DNA of 64,000 nt, from positions 1 through 64,000 of the forward strand of contig JAKSNZ010000006.1 of assembly GCA_024405855.1 (NCBI GenBank), read 5' to 3'. The stretch comes from Paludibacteraceae bacterium. Its GTDB lineage: Bacteria > Bacteroidota > Bacteroidia > Bacteroidales > Paludibacteraceae. Position numbers and translations under genes: made by a program. The notes beneath the pieces are model-generated. The model searched no databases and had not been told where the DNA came from. It worked only from the letters and a program-made list of their open reading frames with translations. Shown here piece after piece: positions 54,087 to 63,063 of this stretch (position 1 is its first letter; each line of letters begins with the position of its first letter).

Positions 54087-54731
54087 ATGTTTTGCGGAAT
54101 TGTTGAGACCACAGCAAAAGTGGTGAAAATAGAGAAAGAGAGTGGCAATGTACATTTTACACTTACCTGCCCGTTTACAAGTGAGTTAAAGATAGACCAA
54201 AGTGTGGCTCATGACGGAGTTTGCCTTACAGTAGTCAAGATTGAAGGTGAAAACTACACCGTTACAGCCATGAAAGAGACTCTTGACCGTTCAAATTTAG
54301 GCACTTGGGAAGTTGGTACAGAGGTGAATGTTGAACGCAGTATGGTAATGAACGGCAGACTTGACGGACATATAGTGCAAGGTCATGTTGATGAAACTGC
54401 AATTTGTACAAATGTTACTGAAAATCAAGGCAGTTGGTATTTTACATTCAAGTATAAGGCTGACAAGGCAATGAAACAGCGTGGTTACATTACAGTAGAT
54501 AAAGGCTCTGTTACCGTTAACGGTACCAGCCTTACCGTGTGCAACCCTACTGATGATACTTTTATGGTTTCAATTATACCTTACACCTACACCAATACAA
54601 ACTTCCATAACATAAAGGAAGGTACTGTTGTAAACATTGAGTTTGATATTCTGGGTAAATACATTGCAAGAATTTCAGCACCTAAAGAGTGTTGGTGCAG
54701 AAGATTATTAAAAAAGTGCTTTAATGCCTGA
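54087..54731 (+). CDS. ribE: Riboflavin synthase
   Basis: 214 residues. Two lumazine-binding repeats in tandem: MFCGIVETTAKV with VAHDGVCLTVV, and DGHIVQGHVDE with KGSVTVNGTSLTV. It makes riboflavin from two 6,7-dimethyl-8-ribityllumazine molecules. The C-terminus ends in a basic, cysteine-rich tail (WCRRLLKKCF). It overlaps rlmN by 8 bases. Confidence 0.94.
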   Translation: MFCGIVETTAKVVKIEKESGNVHFTLTCPFTSELKIDQSVAHDGVCLTVVKIEGENYTVTAMKETLDRSNLGTWEVGTEVNVERSMVMNGRLDGHIVQGHVDETAICTNVTENQGSWYFTFKYKADKAMKQRGYITVDKGSVTVNGTSLTVCNPTDDTFMVSIIPYTYTNTNFHNIKEGTVVNIEFDILGKYIARISAPKECWCRRLLKKCFNA

Positions 54732-55761
54732 AAGGTGTTCTGAAAAGAAGAGTTTGCTTGGGCTCACCTTACCTCAGTTACAAGAGGTGGTTACAGGTTT
54801 GGGATTGCCTAAGTTTACTGCCACTCAAATTGCAGGTTGGCTGTATCAAAAGCGTGCCACCTCAATTGATGAGATGACAAACATATCTCTAAAAGGGCGA
54901 GAGGCACTGTCAAAAGAGTATGTTACGGGCAGAAAAAAGCCTGTAAAGGCAAGCAGAAGTAAAGACGGCACAGTAAAGTATCTGTTTGAAATTGAGGATA
55001 ACAAATTTGTTGAGAGTGTATATATTCCTGAAGAAGACCGTGCAACACTTTGCATATCATCTCAGATTGGCTGTCAGATGAATTGTGAGTTCTGTGCCAC
55101 AGGAAAACAAGGGTTTAAGGGAAATCTGACATCGGGGCAGATACTGAACCAGATATTTGAAACAGAAAAGTTTGACACTCTTACAAATATAGTTTATATG
55201 GGTATGGGAGAGCCTCTTAACAACACCGATGAGGTTCTTAGGTCAATTGAAATAATAACGGCAAATTACGGCTTGGCTTGGAGTCCAAAAAGGATAACAC
55301 TTTCAACCGTAGGCATTTTGCCTGGTTTGGAACGATTTTTGCAGGAGAGTAAATGTAACTTGGCTATAAGCCTGCACTTCCCTTATTCTGAAGTGAGGGC
55401 GGCATATATGCCCGCTGAAAAGGCTTATCCGCTAAGTGATGTTCTTTCACTTGTAAAGCAATATGACTGGAGCGGTCAGAGGCGTATCTCTTTTGAGTAC
55501 ACAATGTTTGACGGAGTCAATGATTCCATCTCCGATGCTGACCATCTTGCAAAAATGATTAAGGGTATACCGTGCAGAGTAAACCTTATACCCTATCATT
55601 CAATACCTGACGTAAAGGTATTGCCGTCAAAAGCGGAAACAATGACTGAATTTATGCGAAGATTAGAAAAATATAATATTACAACAACTATTCGCCGCTC
55701 TCGTGGACAAGATATTGAGGCGGCATGCGGAATGCTGAGTAAAATCAAAGCCTTGCTTTGA
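54724..55761 (+). CDS. rlmN: 23S rRNA/tRNA adenine-C2 methyltransferase RlmN
   Basis: 345 residues. Radical SAM enzyme with the iron-sulphur cysteines 117, 121 and 124 in CQMNCEFCATGKQG and the methyl-carrying Cys335 in AACGML near the end. It methylates A2503 of 23S rRNA and A37 of some tRNAs. The start overlaps ribE. The stop codon lies inside a strong hairpin (55737-55769). Confidence 0.95.
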   Translation: MPERCSEKKSLLGLTLPQLQEVVTGLGLPKFTATQIAGWLYQKRATSIDEMTNISLKGREALSKEYVTGRKKPVKASRSKDGTVKYLFEIEDNKFVESVYIPEEDRATLCISSQIGCQMNCEFCATGKQGFKGNLTSGQILNQIFETEKFDTLTNIVYMGMGEPLNNTDEVLRSIEIITANYGLAWSPKRITLSTVGILPGLERFLQESKCNLAISLHFPYSEVRAAYMPAEKAYPLSDVLSLVKQYDWSGQRRISFEYTMFDGVNDSISDADHLAKMIKGIPCRVNLIPYHSIPDVKVLPSKAETMTEFMRRLEKYNITTTIRRSRGQDIEAACGMLSKIKALL

Positions 55762-55769
55762 TTTTACTC
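55737..55769. other. Perfect 15-pair hairpin over the rlmN stop codon
   Basis: GAGTAAAATCAAAGC at 55737-55751, loop CTT, and its exact inverse at 55755-55769. There is no following T-run, so it is not a standard intrinsic terminator; it could protect the mRNA 3' end or terminate with help. Confidence 0.65.
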
Positions 55770-55773
55770 AAAT

Positions 55774-55952
55774 TGAAAGTTATATGACAATAATGAGTTT
55801 GTATATACCCATAACAGTGCGTCTGCACCCACGCAGTCGTATAGTGGGAGGGACCCATAGGTTCACAGAACCGTTATGGGAGGGACGAATACCTTCACAG
55901 AAGGTATGAGCCACTGGAATGGGTATATACAAACTCTTGTCAATAACTTTCA
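55774..55952. repeat. Long hairpin element 3 with inverted ends
   Basis: Outer arms: TGAAAGTTAT then TGACAA and AGTTTGTATATACCCAT on the left (55774-55812) are inverted on the right (55918-55952) with a few indels. The innermost 17 bases are a perfect match. Inside are GGTTC-ACA-GAACC and ATACCTTC-ACA-GAAGGTAT hairpins and two GGGAGGGAC copies. The element is 179 bases, noncoding, and fills the gap between rlmN and the DUF4837 gene. Confidence 0.75.
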
Positions 55953-55970
55953 TTCTAAACAATATTAAAT

Positions 55971-56984
55971 ATGAAAAAATATCAAATATACTTAACTTTT
56001 TTTGCATTGCTGGGATTAGCATCTTGCGGAAAAATAAACACAAAGCCTAACGTATCAGGTACGGCAAATGAGGTGTTAGTTGTAATTGATGACTCCATTG
56101 CAAAAAGTGCGGTGGGAGATTCTTTGTTTGCAATTCTTAATCAGGATATGCCCTGCATGCCACAATCAGAGCCGTATTTCAACATTTCAAAGACATCACA
56201 CAAAGGATTTACTGATTTGCTGAAACCTGCCCGTAACATAATAATTGTTAATGTAGGAGACGCCTACAGTCACGTAAAACTCTCAGATGAAAATGACAAA
56301 TGGGCACACCCTCAAAGCATTATGAAAATAAACGGGCCTGACAAACAGAGCGTTGCAAATGCCATAGGCAAATACGCCAATGACATTCTTGACTACTTCA
56401 TAAAAGCGGAAAGGAAACGTGCCATTGCCTATCAGCGTCATTACAGAGAGACAGCGGCAATGGATAGTGTTCAAAAGAAATTTGGATTTACAATGGTTAT
56501 CCCAAAAGGATTCAACAGATTCAAGAGCGAAGAGAACTTCCTTTGGACATCAAACTCAAGCAATGACATACGCCAAAACATAGTTATTTACACTTATCCT
56601 TATAACGCCACACAGACTTTCACCCGTGAAATGATACTTCACAAAAGAGATTCCGTTATGATGCTTAATATTCCGGGACCATCAGAGGCTTCATACATGG
56701 GTACTGAATACAATTTTGAGCCACCTGTTTTCAAAAACACAATGCTTGAAAACGGAGAGTATGCCGCAGAAGTCAGAGGACTTTGGACTGTTATTGGAGA
56801 CATTATGGGAGGTCCGTTTGTAAGCATCACCTGTCTGGATAAGGAGAACAACCGTGTGGTTACGGCAGAGGCTTTCATTTATGCCCCTAATCAATATAAA
56901 AGAAATGTACTACGACAACTTGAATCAACACTTTACACTATAAAATTTAATAACACCGATACAAACAATGGAAAACAAGATTAA
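55971..56984 (+). CDS. DUF4837 family lipoprotein
   Basis: 337 residues. Lipoprotein signal MKKYQIYLTFFALLGLASC with Cys20 region. It matches the Bacteroidota DUF4837 family: GTANEVLVVIDD near the N-terminus, FTMVIPKGFNRFKSEENFLW in the middle, RGLWTVIGDIMGGPFVS near the C-terminus. Function unknown. It overlaps pdxA by 17 bases. Confidence 0.85.
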   Translation: MKKYQIYLTFFALLGLASCGKINTKPNVSGTANEVLVVIDDSIAKSAVGDSLFAILNQDMPCMPQSEPYFNISKTSHKGFTDLLKPARNIIIVNVGDAYSHVKLSDENDKWAHPQSIMKINGPDKQSVANAIGKYANDILDYFIKAERKRAIAYQRHYRETAAMDSVQKKFGFTMVIPKGFNRFKSEENFLWTSNSSNDIRQNIVIYTYPYNATQTFTREMILHKRDSVMMLNIPGPSEASYMGTEYNFEPPVFKNTMLENGEYAAEVRGLWTVIGDIMGGPFVSITCLDKENNRVVTAEAFIYAPNQYKRNVLRQLESTLYTIKFNNTDTNNGKQD

Positions 56985-57969
56985 AATAGGAATTACACAG
57001 GGCGACATTAACGGAATTGGGTATGAAGTTATTCTGAAAACACTTGCAGACTTAAGAATCTTGGAACTTTGCGTACCAATAATATACGGTTCGCCTAAAG
57101 TTGCCGCATATCATCGTAAGGCTTTGGACATCAACGTTAATCTTAACCTTATAAATTCAGCCGGCGATGCTTCTGACAAGCGTGCAAACATAATAAACTG
57201 CAACAGCGATGAAGTTAAGGTTGAACTGTCGCAATGCACTCAAGGTGCAGGCGAGGCGGCTTTTCAGGCATTAGAGAAAGCAACGGCAGACCTTAAGGCA
57301 GGCTTGATTGACGCCATAGTAACGGCACCTATCAACAAGAAAAACATTCAGTCTGACAAGTTTGCATTTCCTGGGCATACAGAGTATTTTGAACAGATTT
57401 TTGGGAAAAAAGGAGATGCTCTGATGTTACTTATAAGTAACAGACTTAGAGTTGCAGTTGTTACAGGACATATACCTGTAGCAAAAATATCACAAATACT
57501 GACAAAAGAGTTGATTGTAAACAAAATAAAGACACTCAACAAGACATTGAAAAATGATTTTGGAATTTCCCGTCCACGCATCGCTGTATTGGGATTGAAT
57601 CCTCATAGCGGAGACCAAGGTGTATTAGGCAAGGAGGATATTGAAATAATAAAACCTGCTGTAACAGAGGCAATGGAGAATGAGATTATTTGTGTTGGAC
57701 CACTTCCTGCAGACGGATTCTTTGGCAGCGATGAATACACAAAATATGACGCTGTACTTGCCATGTACCATGACCAAGGGCTCATTCCTTTCAAACTATT
57801 AAGTATGGACAACGGCGTTAATTTCACAGCAGGACTTGATGTTGTACGCACATCACCTGACCATGGCACAGCGTATGATATAGCAGGTCAGAATTTGGCA
57901 TCGGAGAATTCATTCAGACAAGCATTGTACGCAGCAGTAGATATCGTAAAACAGAGACACAATGGCTAA
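56968..57969 (+). CDS. pdxA: 4-hydroxythreonine-4-phosphate dehydrogenase
   Basis: 333 residues. ITQGDINGIGYEVILK at the N-terminus, TAPINKKNIQ, FPGHTEYF, and the metal-binding GLNPHSGDQG and MYHDQGLIPFK. It oxidises 4-phosphohydroxy-threonine in vitamin B6 synthesis. It overlaps the sigma-54 activator gene by 8 bases. Confidence 0.95.
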   Translation: MENKIKIGITQGDINGIGYEVILKTLADLRILELCVPIIYGSPKVAAYHRKALDINVNLNLINSAGDASDKRANIINCNSDEVKVELSQCTQGAGEAAFQALEKATADLKAGLIDAIVTAPINKKNIQSDKFAFPGHTEYFEQIFGKKGDALMLLISNRLRVAVVTGHIPVAKISQILTKELIVNKIKTLNKTLKNDFGISRPRIAVLGLNPHSGDQGVLGKEDIEIIKPAVTEAMENEIICVGPLPADGFFGSDEYTKYDAVLAMYHDQGLIPFKLLSMDNGVNFTAGLDVVRTSPDHGTAYDIAGQNLASENSFRQALYAAVDIVKQRHNG

Positions 57970-59188
57970 TATTGATATTCAGGAAATAAAAAACAGATAT
58001 AACATAACCGGCAACAATGCTGAGTTAAACCAATCAATCAGAAAGGCTATTCAAATTGCCGACACTGATTTGCCTGTACTTATTACAGGTGAGAGCGGTG
58101 TAGGTAAGGAGAGTTTTCCTAAACTCATTCATGACTTCAGTCCAAGAAAGCATAAGAAGTATGTAATTGTAAACTGCGGGGCAATTCCTGAAGGAACAAT
58201 GGATTCTGAACTTTTTGGGCATATAAAAGGCTCATTTACAGGTGCTTTGAATGACAGGCAAGGATACTTTGAAGTTGCAAACGGCGGCACCATTTTCTTG
58301 GATGAAGTTGGCGAGCTTCCTCTCCAGACACAAGCCAGGCTTTTACGTGTACTTCAATATGGAGAGTACTATAGAGTTGGTTCATCGGAGGTTATGAAAA
58401 CTGATGTAAGAGTTGTGGCGGCTACAAACGTAAACCTTTTGGAGGCTATAAGGGAAGGCAAATTCCGCCAAGACCTTTATTACAGATTGAATGCCATACC
58501 TATTTATGTACCGCCTCTAAGAGAGAGAAAAAAGGATATTCACATTCTTTTCACCAGATTTGCCAACGATTTTGCCGACAAATACCATAGACCGGCAATT
58601 CGTCTGCAACCTGATGCAATGGCAAAACTTGAGAACTACTATTGGCAGGGTAACATTCGTCAGCTGAAGAACGTTGTGGAACAGATGTCCGCTATAGAGA
58701 TTGACAGAGACATTTCCGCTGAAACTCTTGAAAATTATTTGCCCGATGAATCTGAAAGCCGTCTTCCAATAATAGCAAAAGGCAATAACGGGGATTTTTC
58801 TAAGGAAAGGGAATTGCTTTATGCCCTACTCCATAAATTGGATGAGCAGAACAAGACTTATCAGGAAAAAATTGACGCTCTTGAAAGGGCTGTAAGTGAA
58901 TTGCAGAATAAACTTGCTCCTCATCAGACAAAATGGAAGAGTGCACAGGTTTATGAGCCTTTGGAGGCTACTGAATATACAGAGCCTGCATCGGCTGACA
59001 CTGAAGATAATATTGACACAGACAGTCAGGAACAGGATAAGGAACCTGTTTCTATGGAAGATATGCAGAAACAGATGATTTTGGAATCGCTAAAGAGACA
59101 TAACAACAACAGAAAACTTGTTTCTACAGAACTTGGAATTTCAGAAAGAACTCTGTATAGGAAACTTAAGGACTACGGAATCAATTAA
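57962..59188 (+). CDS. Sigma-54-dependent transcription activator without a receiver domain
   Basis: 408 residues. The AAA+ domain begins almost at the N-terminus: Walker A GESGVGKE at 43-50, the sigma-54-contact loop GSFTGA at 90-95, Walker B TIFLDE at 110-115, and the ERKKDIHIL sensor region. A coiled-coil and acidic linker (about 270-365) leads to a Fis-type helix-turn-helix, SLKRHNNNRKLVSTELGISE, at the C-terminus. With no response-regulator or GAF domain, control must come from partners, level or the linker. Conserved neighbours in Bacteroidota are lptE, a TPR protein and secG, as here. Confidence 0.92.
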   Translation: MANIDIQEIKNRYNITGNNAELNQSIRKAIQIADTDLPVLITGESGVGKESFPKLIHDFSPRKHKKYVIVNCGAIPEGTMDSELFGHIKGSFTGALNDRQGYFEVANGGTIFLDEVGELPLQTQARLLRVLQYGEYYRVGSSEVMKTDVRVVAATNVNLLEAIREGKFRQDLYYRLNAIPIYVPPLRERKKDIHILFTRFANDFADKYHRPAIRLQPDAMAKLENYYWQGNIRQLKNVVEQMSAIEIDRDISAETLENYLPDESESRLPIIAKGNNGDFSKERELLYALLHKLDEQNKTYQEKIDALERAVSELQNKLAPHQTKWKSAQVYEPLEATEYTEPASADTEDNIDTDSQEQDKEPVSMEDMQKQMILESLKRHNNNRKLVSTELGISERTLYRKLKDYGIN

Positions 59189-59192
59189 AAAT

Positions 59193-59705
59193 ATGAAGAA
59201 AACAGTAATATTAATATTGAGTTTGTTTGTAATGCTTTTGAGCGGTTGCACCATATCATATAAGATGAACGGTACCGTAATTGATTACAACAAGGTTCAC
59301 TCCATTGCCATACAGGATTTTCCTAACCGTGCCGCAATGGTATATGCTCCTCTTGCCATAAAATTCAATGAAGAAATAAGAGATACTTACACCCGTCAGA
59401 CCAGGCTTAACATGGTGCGTCAGAACGGCGATTTGGAACTTGAAGGTGAAATTACAGGTTATGACCTTACTCCAATGGCTATTTCATCAGACAATACAAT
59501 GGCATCGGAGACCCGTTTGACAGTAAGAATAAATGTAAGGTATGTAAACAACACTGACCACGAGGAGGATTTTGAACGTTCATATTCCGCTTACAGAAAT
59601 TTTGACAGTAATATTCTGTTCACCGATGTTCAAGACCAACTTATTGAGGAGATTATAAAGGAAATTTGTGAAAACATATACAACGATACAGTAGCCAACT
59701 GGTAA
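59193..59705 (+). CDS. lptE: LptE-like LPS-assembly lipoprotein
   Basis: 170 residues from MKKTVILILSLFVMLLSGC (Cys19 lipid site); a longer frame overlapping the activator gene is rejected. The mature part shows the LptE pattern: SIAIQDFPNRA, then TRLNMVRQNGDLELEGEITGY and the end INVRYVNN. LptE plugs the LptD barrel and helps place lipopolysaccharide in the outer membrane. It starts 4 bases after the activator gene. Confidence 0.88.
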   Translation: MKKTVILILSLFVMLLSGCTISYKMNGTVIDYNKVHSIAIQDFPNRAAMVYAPLAIKFNEEIRDTYTRQTRLNMVRQNGDLELEGEITGYDLTPMAISSDNTMASETRLTVRINVRYVNNTDHEEDFERSYSAYRNFDSNILFTDVQDQLIEEIIKEICENIYNDTVANW

Positions 59706-59707
59706 TT

Positions 59708-60289
59708 ATGACCGCCAAGGAATTAATAAAATATATGAACAGTCCGGAGTTGCTTAACAAGCATACTCTGCCTGAAATCAAGGAATTATCAAAGACTTAC
59801 CCCTATTTCCAAAGTGCAGCCCTACTCTACCTAAAGAATCTTAAGGCTACTGATGATTTAATGTATCAGTCTGAGCTAAAGCGCATTGCACTGCTTGTTC
59901 CTGACAGAAGAAGACTTGAAGAGGTTATGGAGAGCAAATCTGTCAAACAATCAGTAATAAATGAAAACGTTGAAATTCCTGACGATACTGAAAATGACAA
60001 TGCCCCAAAACTTCGGCATTCAGACCTTATTGACAGTTTCATTTCAAAAAATCCTCACATATCTCCCGTAGGAGAGGTTTCTGATGAATTTAATATTACA
60101 GAAATATCTGATAATGAGAATGTTACAGATAGCATTTTTACTGAAAGCCTTGCAAAAGTCTATATTAAACAGAAACAATATTCAAAGGCAATTAGAATTT
60201 TTGAGAAATTAAATTTGAAATATCCGGAAAAAAGTAGTTACTTTGCAGAGCAAATTGAAAACTTGAATAAATTAATAGAAAATAATTAG
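59708..60289 (+). CDS. Conserved protein with C-terminal TPR-like repeat
   Basis: 193 residues. N-terminal TAKELIKYMNSPELLNKHTL and LKELSKTYPYFQSAALLYLKNL-like helices, a low-complexity acidic middle, and a C-terminal TPR-like pair AKVYIKQKQYSKAIRIFEKL. Cytoplasmic. A gene in this position (lptE to secG) is common in Bacteroidota but its role is unknown. Confidence 0.75.
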   Translation: MTAKELIKYMNSPELLNKHTLPEIKELSKTYPYFQSAALLYLKNLKATDDLMYQSELKRIALLVPDRRRLEEVMESKSVKQSVINENVEIPDDTENDNAPKLRHSDLIDSFISKNPHISPVGEVSDEFNITEISDNENVTDSIFTESLAKVYIKQKQYSKAIRIFEKLNLKYPEKSSYFAEQIENLNKLIENN

Positions 60290-60293
60290 GATT

Positions 60294-60512
60294 ATGTTTA
60301 CTTTATTAGTTGTGTTATCAGTGTTTATAGCGTTTTTGCTTATTTTGATTGTTGTTGTTCAAAACTCTAAAGGTGGCGGTCTTGCATCGCAGTTTGCATC
60401 ATCAAACAGTGTTATGGGTGTAAAAAAGACAACAGACTTCCTTGAAAAGGCAACTTGGGCTTTAGCAGGTATACTTGTTGTACTGAGCGTGCTATCTGCG
60501 GCATTCATTTAA
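60294..60512 (+). CDS. secG: Preprotein translocase subunit SecG
   Basis: 72 residues with two membrane helices (about 2-24 and 50-70) joined by the SecG loop QNSKGGGLASQFASS. It assists SecYE in export. Last gene of the operon; a terminator follows at 60541. Confidence 0.93.
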   Translation: MFTLLVVLSVFIAFLLILIVVVQNSKGGGLASQFASSNSVMGVKKTTDFLEKATWALAGILVVLSVLSAAFI

Positions 60513-60540
60513 TGAATAGCAATTACCACTATTTACAATA

Positions 60541-60574
60541 AAAGAGTCTGTTTGTCAAAACGGCTCTTTTTTTT
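60541..60574 (+). terminator. Intrinsic terminator after secG
   Basis: AAAAGAG pairs with CTCTTTT, continuing through UC and GUUU against GG and AAAC with one bulge; an uninterrupted T-run follows. Confidence 0.8.
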
Positions 60575-60589
60575 ATGTCAATATGTCTT

Positions 60590-60604
60590 TGGCACGGAAT
60601 TTGC
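60590..60604 (+). promoter_or_regulatory. Predicted sigma-54 promoter of groES-groEL
   Basis: TGGCACG, four bases, TTGC: a full match to the -24/-12 sigma-54 consensus. The expected start is about 60616, giving a leader of about 60 bases. No good TAnnTTTG box is present; TGTCTTTG at 60585-60592 is one mismatch away and is the rival reading. Confidence 0.6.
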
Positions 60605-60611
60605 CACATAT

Positions 60612-60643
60612 GGTGATGCGGTGAATCGGTGATGCGGTGATTC
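60612..60643 (+). repeat. 16-base tandem repeat in the groES leader
   Basis: GGTGATGCGGTGAATC and GGTGATGCGGTGATTC, back to back, one mismatch. It lies between the predicted sigma-54 promoter and the groES start. No CIRCE operator is seen. Confidence 0.75.
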
Positions 60644-60675
60644 GATTATTTATTAACATTTTATATATATCTATT

Positions 60676-60945
60676 ATGAACATTAAACCACTTGCAGACA
60701 GGGTTTTAATTAAGCCCAATGCAGCTGAAGAGAAATCAGCAGGAGGTATCATACTTCCTGATTCAGCAAAAGAGAAACCTCTTAGAGGTACAGTAATGGC
60801 AACCGGCAAGGGAACCAAAGATGAAGAAATGGTAGTTAAAGAAGGAGATTCAGTACTCTATGGCAAATATGCCGGCACAGAAATAGAGTTTGAAGGAGAA
60901 AAGTATTTAATTATGCGCCAAAGTGACATTTTGGCAATAATCTAA
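60676..60945 (+). CDS. groES: Co-chaperonin GroES
   Basis: 89 residues from [20 protein letters not shown]. The mobile loop is [15 protein letters not shown] and the roof region is [16 protein letters not shown]. It caps the GroEL ring. The gene precedes groEL by 18 bases. Confidence 0.97.
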   Translation: MNIKPLADRVLIKPNAAEEKSAGGIILPDSAKEKPLRGTVMATGKGTKDEEMVVKEGDSVLYGKYAGTEIEFEGEKYLIMRQSDILAII

Positions 60946-60951
60946 TTTTGA

Positions 60952-62595
<1,644 letters not shown>

Positions 62596-62665
62596 TTCTT
62601 CTTCCGTCATTACCTAACGGTCTGTAAACAGTCTGAGCGTAAGCGAAGAATCTCACCCTAATAGT

Positions 62666-62700
62666 AAAAAACCTTCGGAAACTTATTCCGAAGGTTTTTT
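62666..62700 (+). terminator. Intrinsic terminator after groEL
   Basis: A perfect 15-pair stem, AAAAAACCTTCGGAA / TTCCGAAGGTTTTTT, with a 5-base loop. Confidence 0.93.
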
Positions 62701-62721
62701 GGTTTATGATTGGCTATATTT

Positions 62722-62751
62722 TTTGAAGTTCAAAAATTATTAGTATCTTTG
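62722..62751 (+). promoter_or_regulatory. Promoter of the structured RNA candidate
   Basis: TTTG at 62722-62725, 18 bases, TATCTTTG at 62744-62751. Transcription should begin near 62757. Confidence 0.65.
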
Positions 62752-62756
62752 TGGCA

Positions 62757-62981
62757 ATATACTAAAATTAATTAACAATGAAATAAAAAAACAAGAAAAT
62801 TGCACAACAGATAATATAGCGTTATCTTTAGTTCTCACTTCCTTGAATTCGCCAAAATTTAGTTATCGAGAAATAAAGTCTAACGTTCATGTTTTGCGTG
62901 GACTTTACTTTGTATAATTCGATAACAATGGCGTTTGGCGATGCCTAAGGAAGTGGATTAAAAAGTTTAGTCCACTTTTTT
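62757..62981 (+). ncRNA. Highly structured RNA or leader with a switchable terminator
   Basis: Nested inverted pairs define a long folded RNA: CACTTCCTT (62836-62844) with AAGGAAGTG (62947-62955); TCGCCAAA with TTTGGCGA; GTTATCGA with TCGATAAC; AAAGTC with GACTTT; and ACG with CGT at the tip. A 19-codon open frame, ATG 62889 to TAA 62946-62948, lies inside. At the 3' end an intrinsic terminator forms from AAGTGGATTAAA and TTTAGTCCACTT. It shares bases 62951-62955 with the outer stem, so the two folds exclude each other. It could be a stand-alone small RNA or an attenuator of the next gene. I cannot assign it to a known RNA family. Confidence 0.6.
62951..62981 (+). terminator. Intrinsic terminator of the structured RNA
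   Basis: AAGTGGATTAAA, loop AAG, TTTAGTCCACTT with one G-U pair, then a T-run. Confidence 0.85.
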
Positions 62982-63063
62982 GTGCCTCGTCAAACAACGG
63001 ATTATTATATAACGGAGATAACCGAAAATCCGAGGAAGAGTAGGTATATAGCACTTGTGCATT

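Noticed and set aside
59118..59192. N-terminal extension of lptE
   Set aside because: It overlaps the helix-turn-helix region of the activator gene; the lipoprotein signal begins at 59193.
62889..62948. 19-codon peptide gene as a CDS
   Set aside because: It lies entirely within strongly paired RNA and has no ribosome site; kept only as a possible regulatory frame in the RNA entry.
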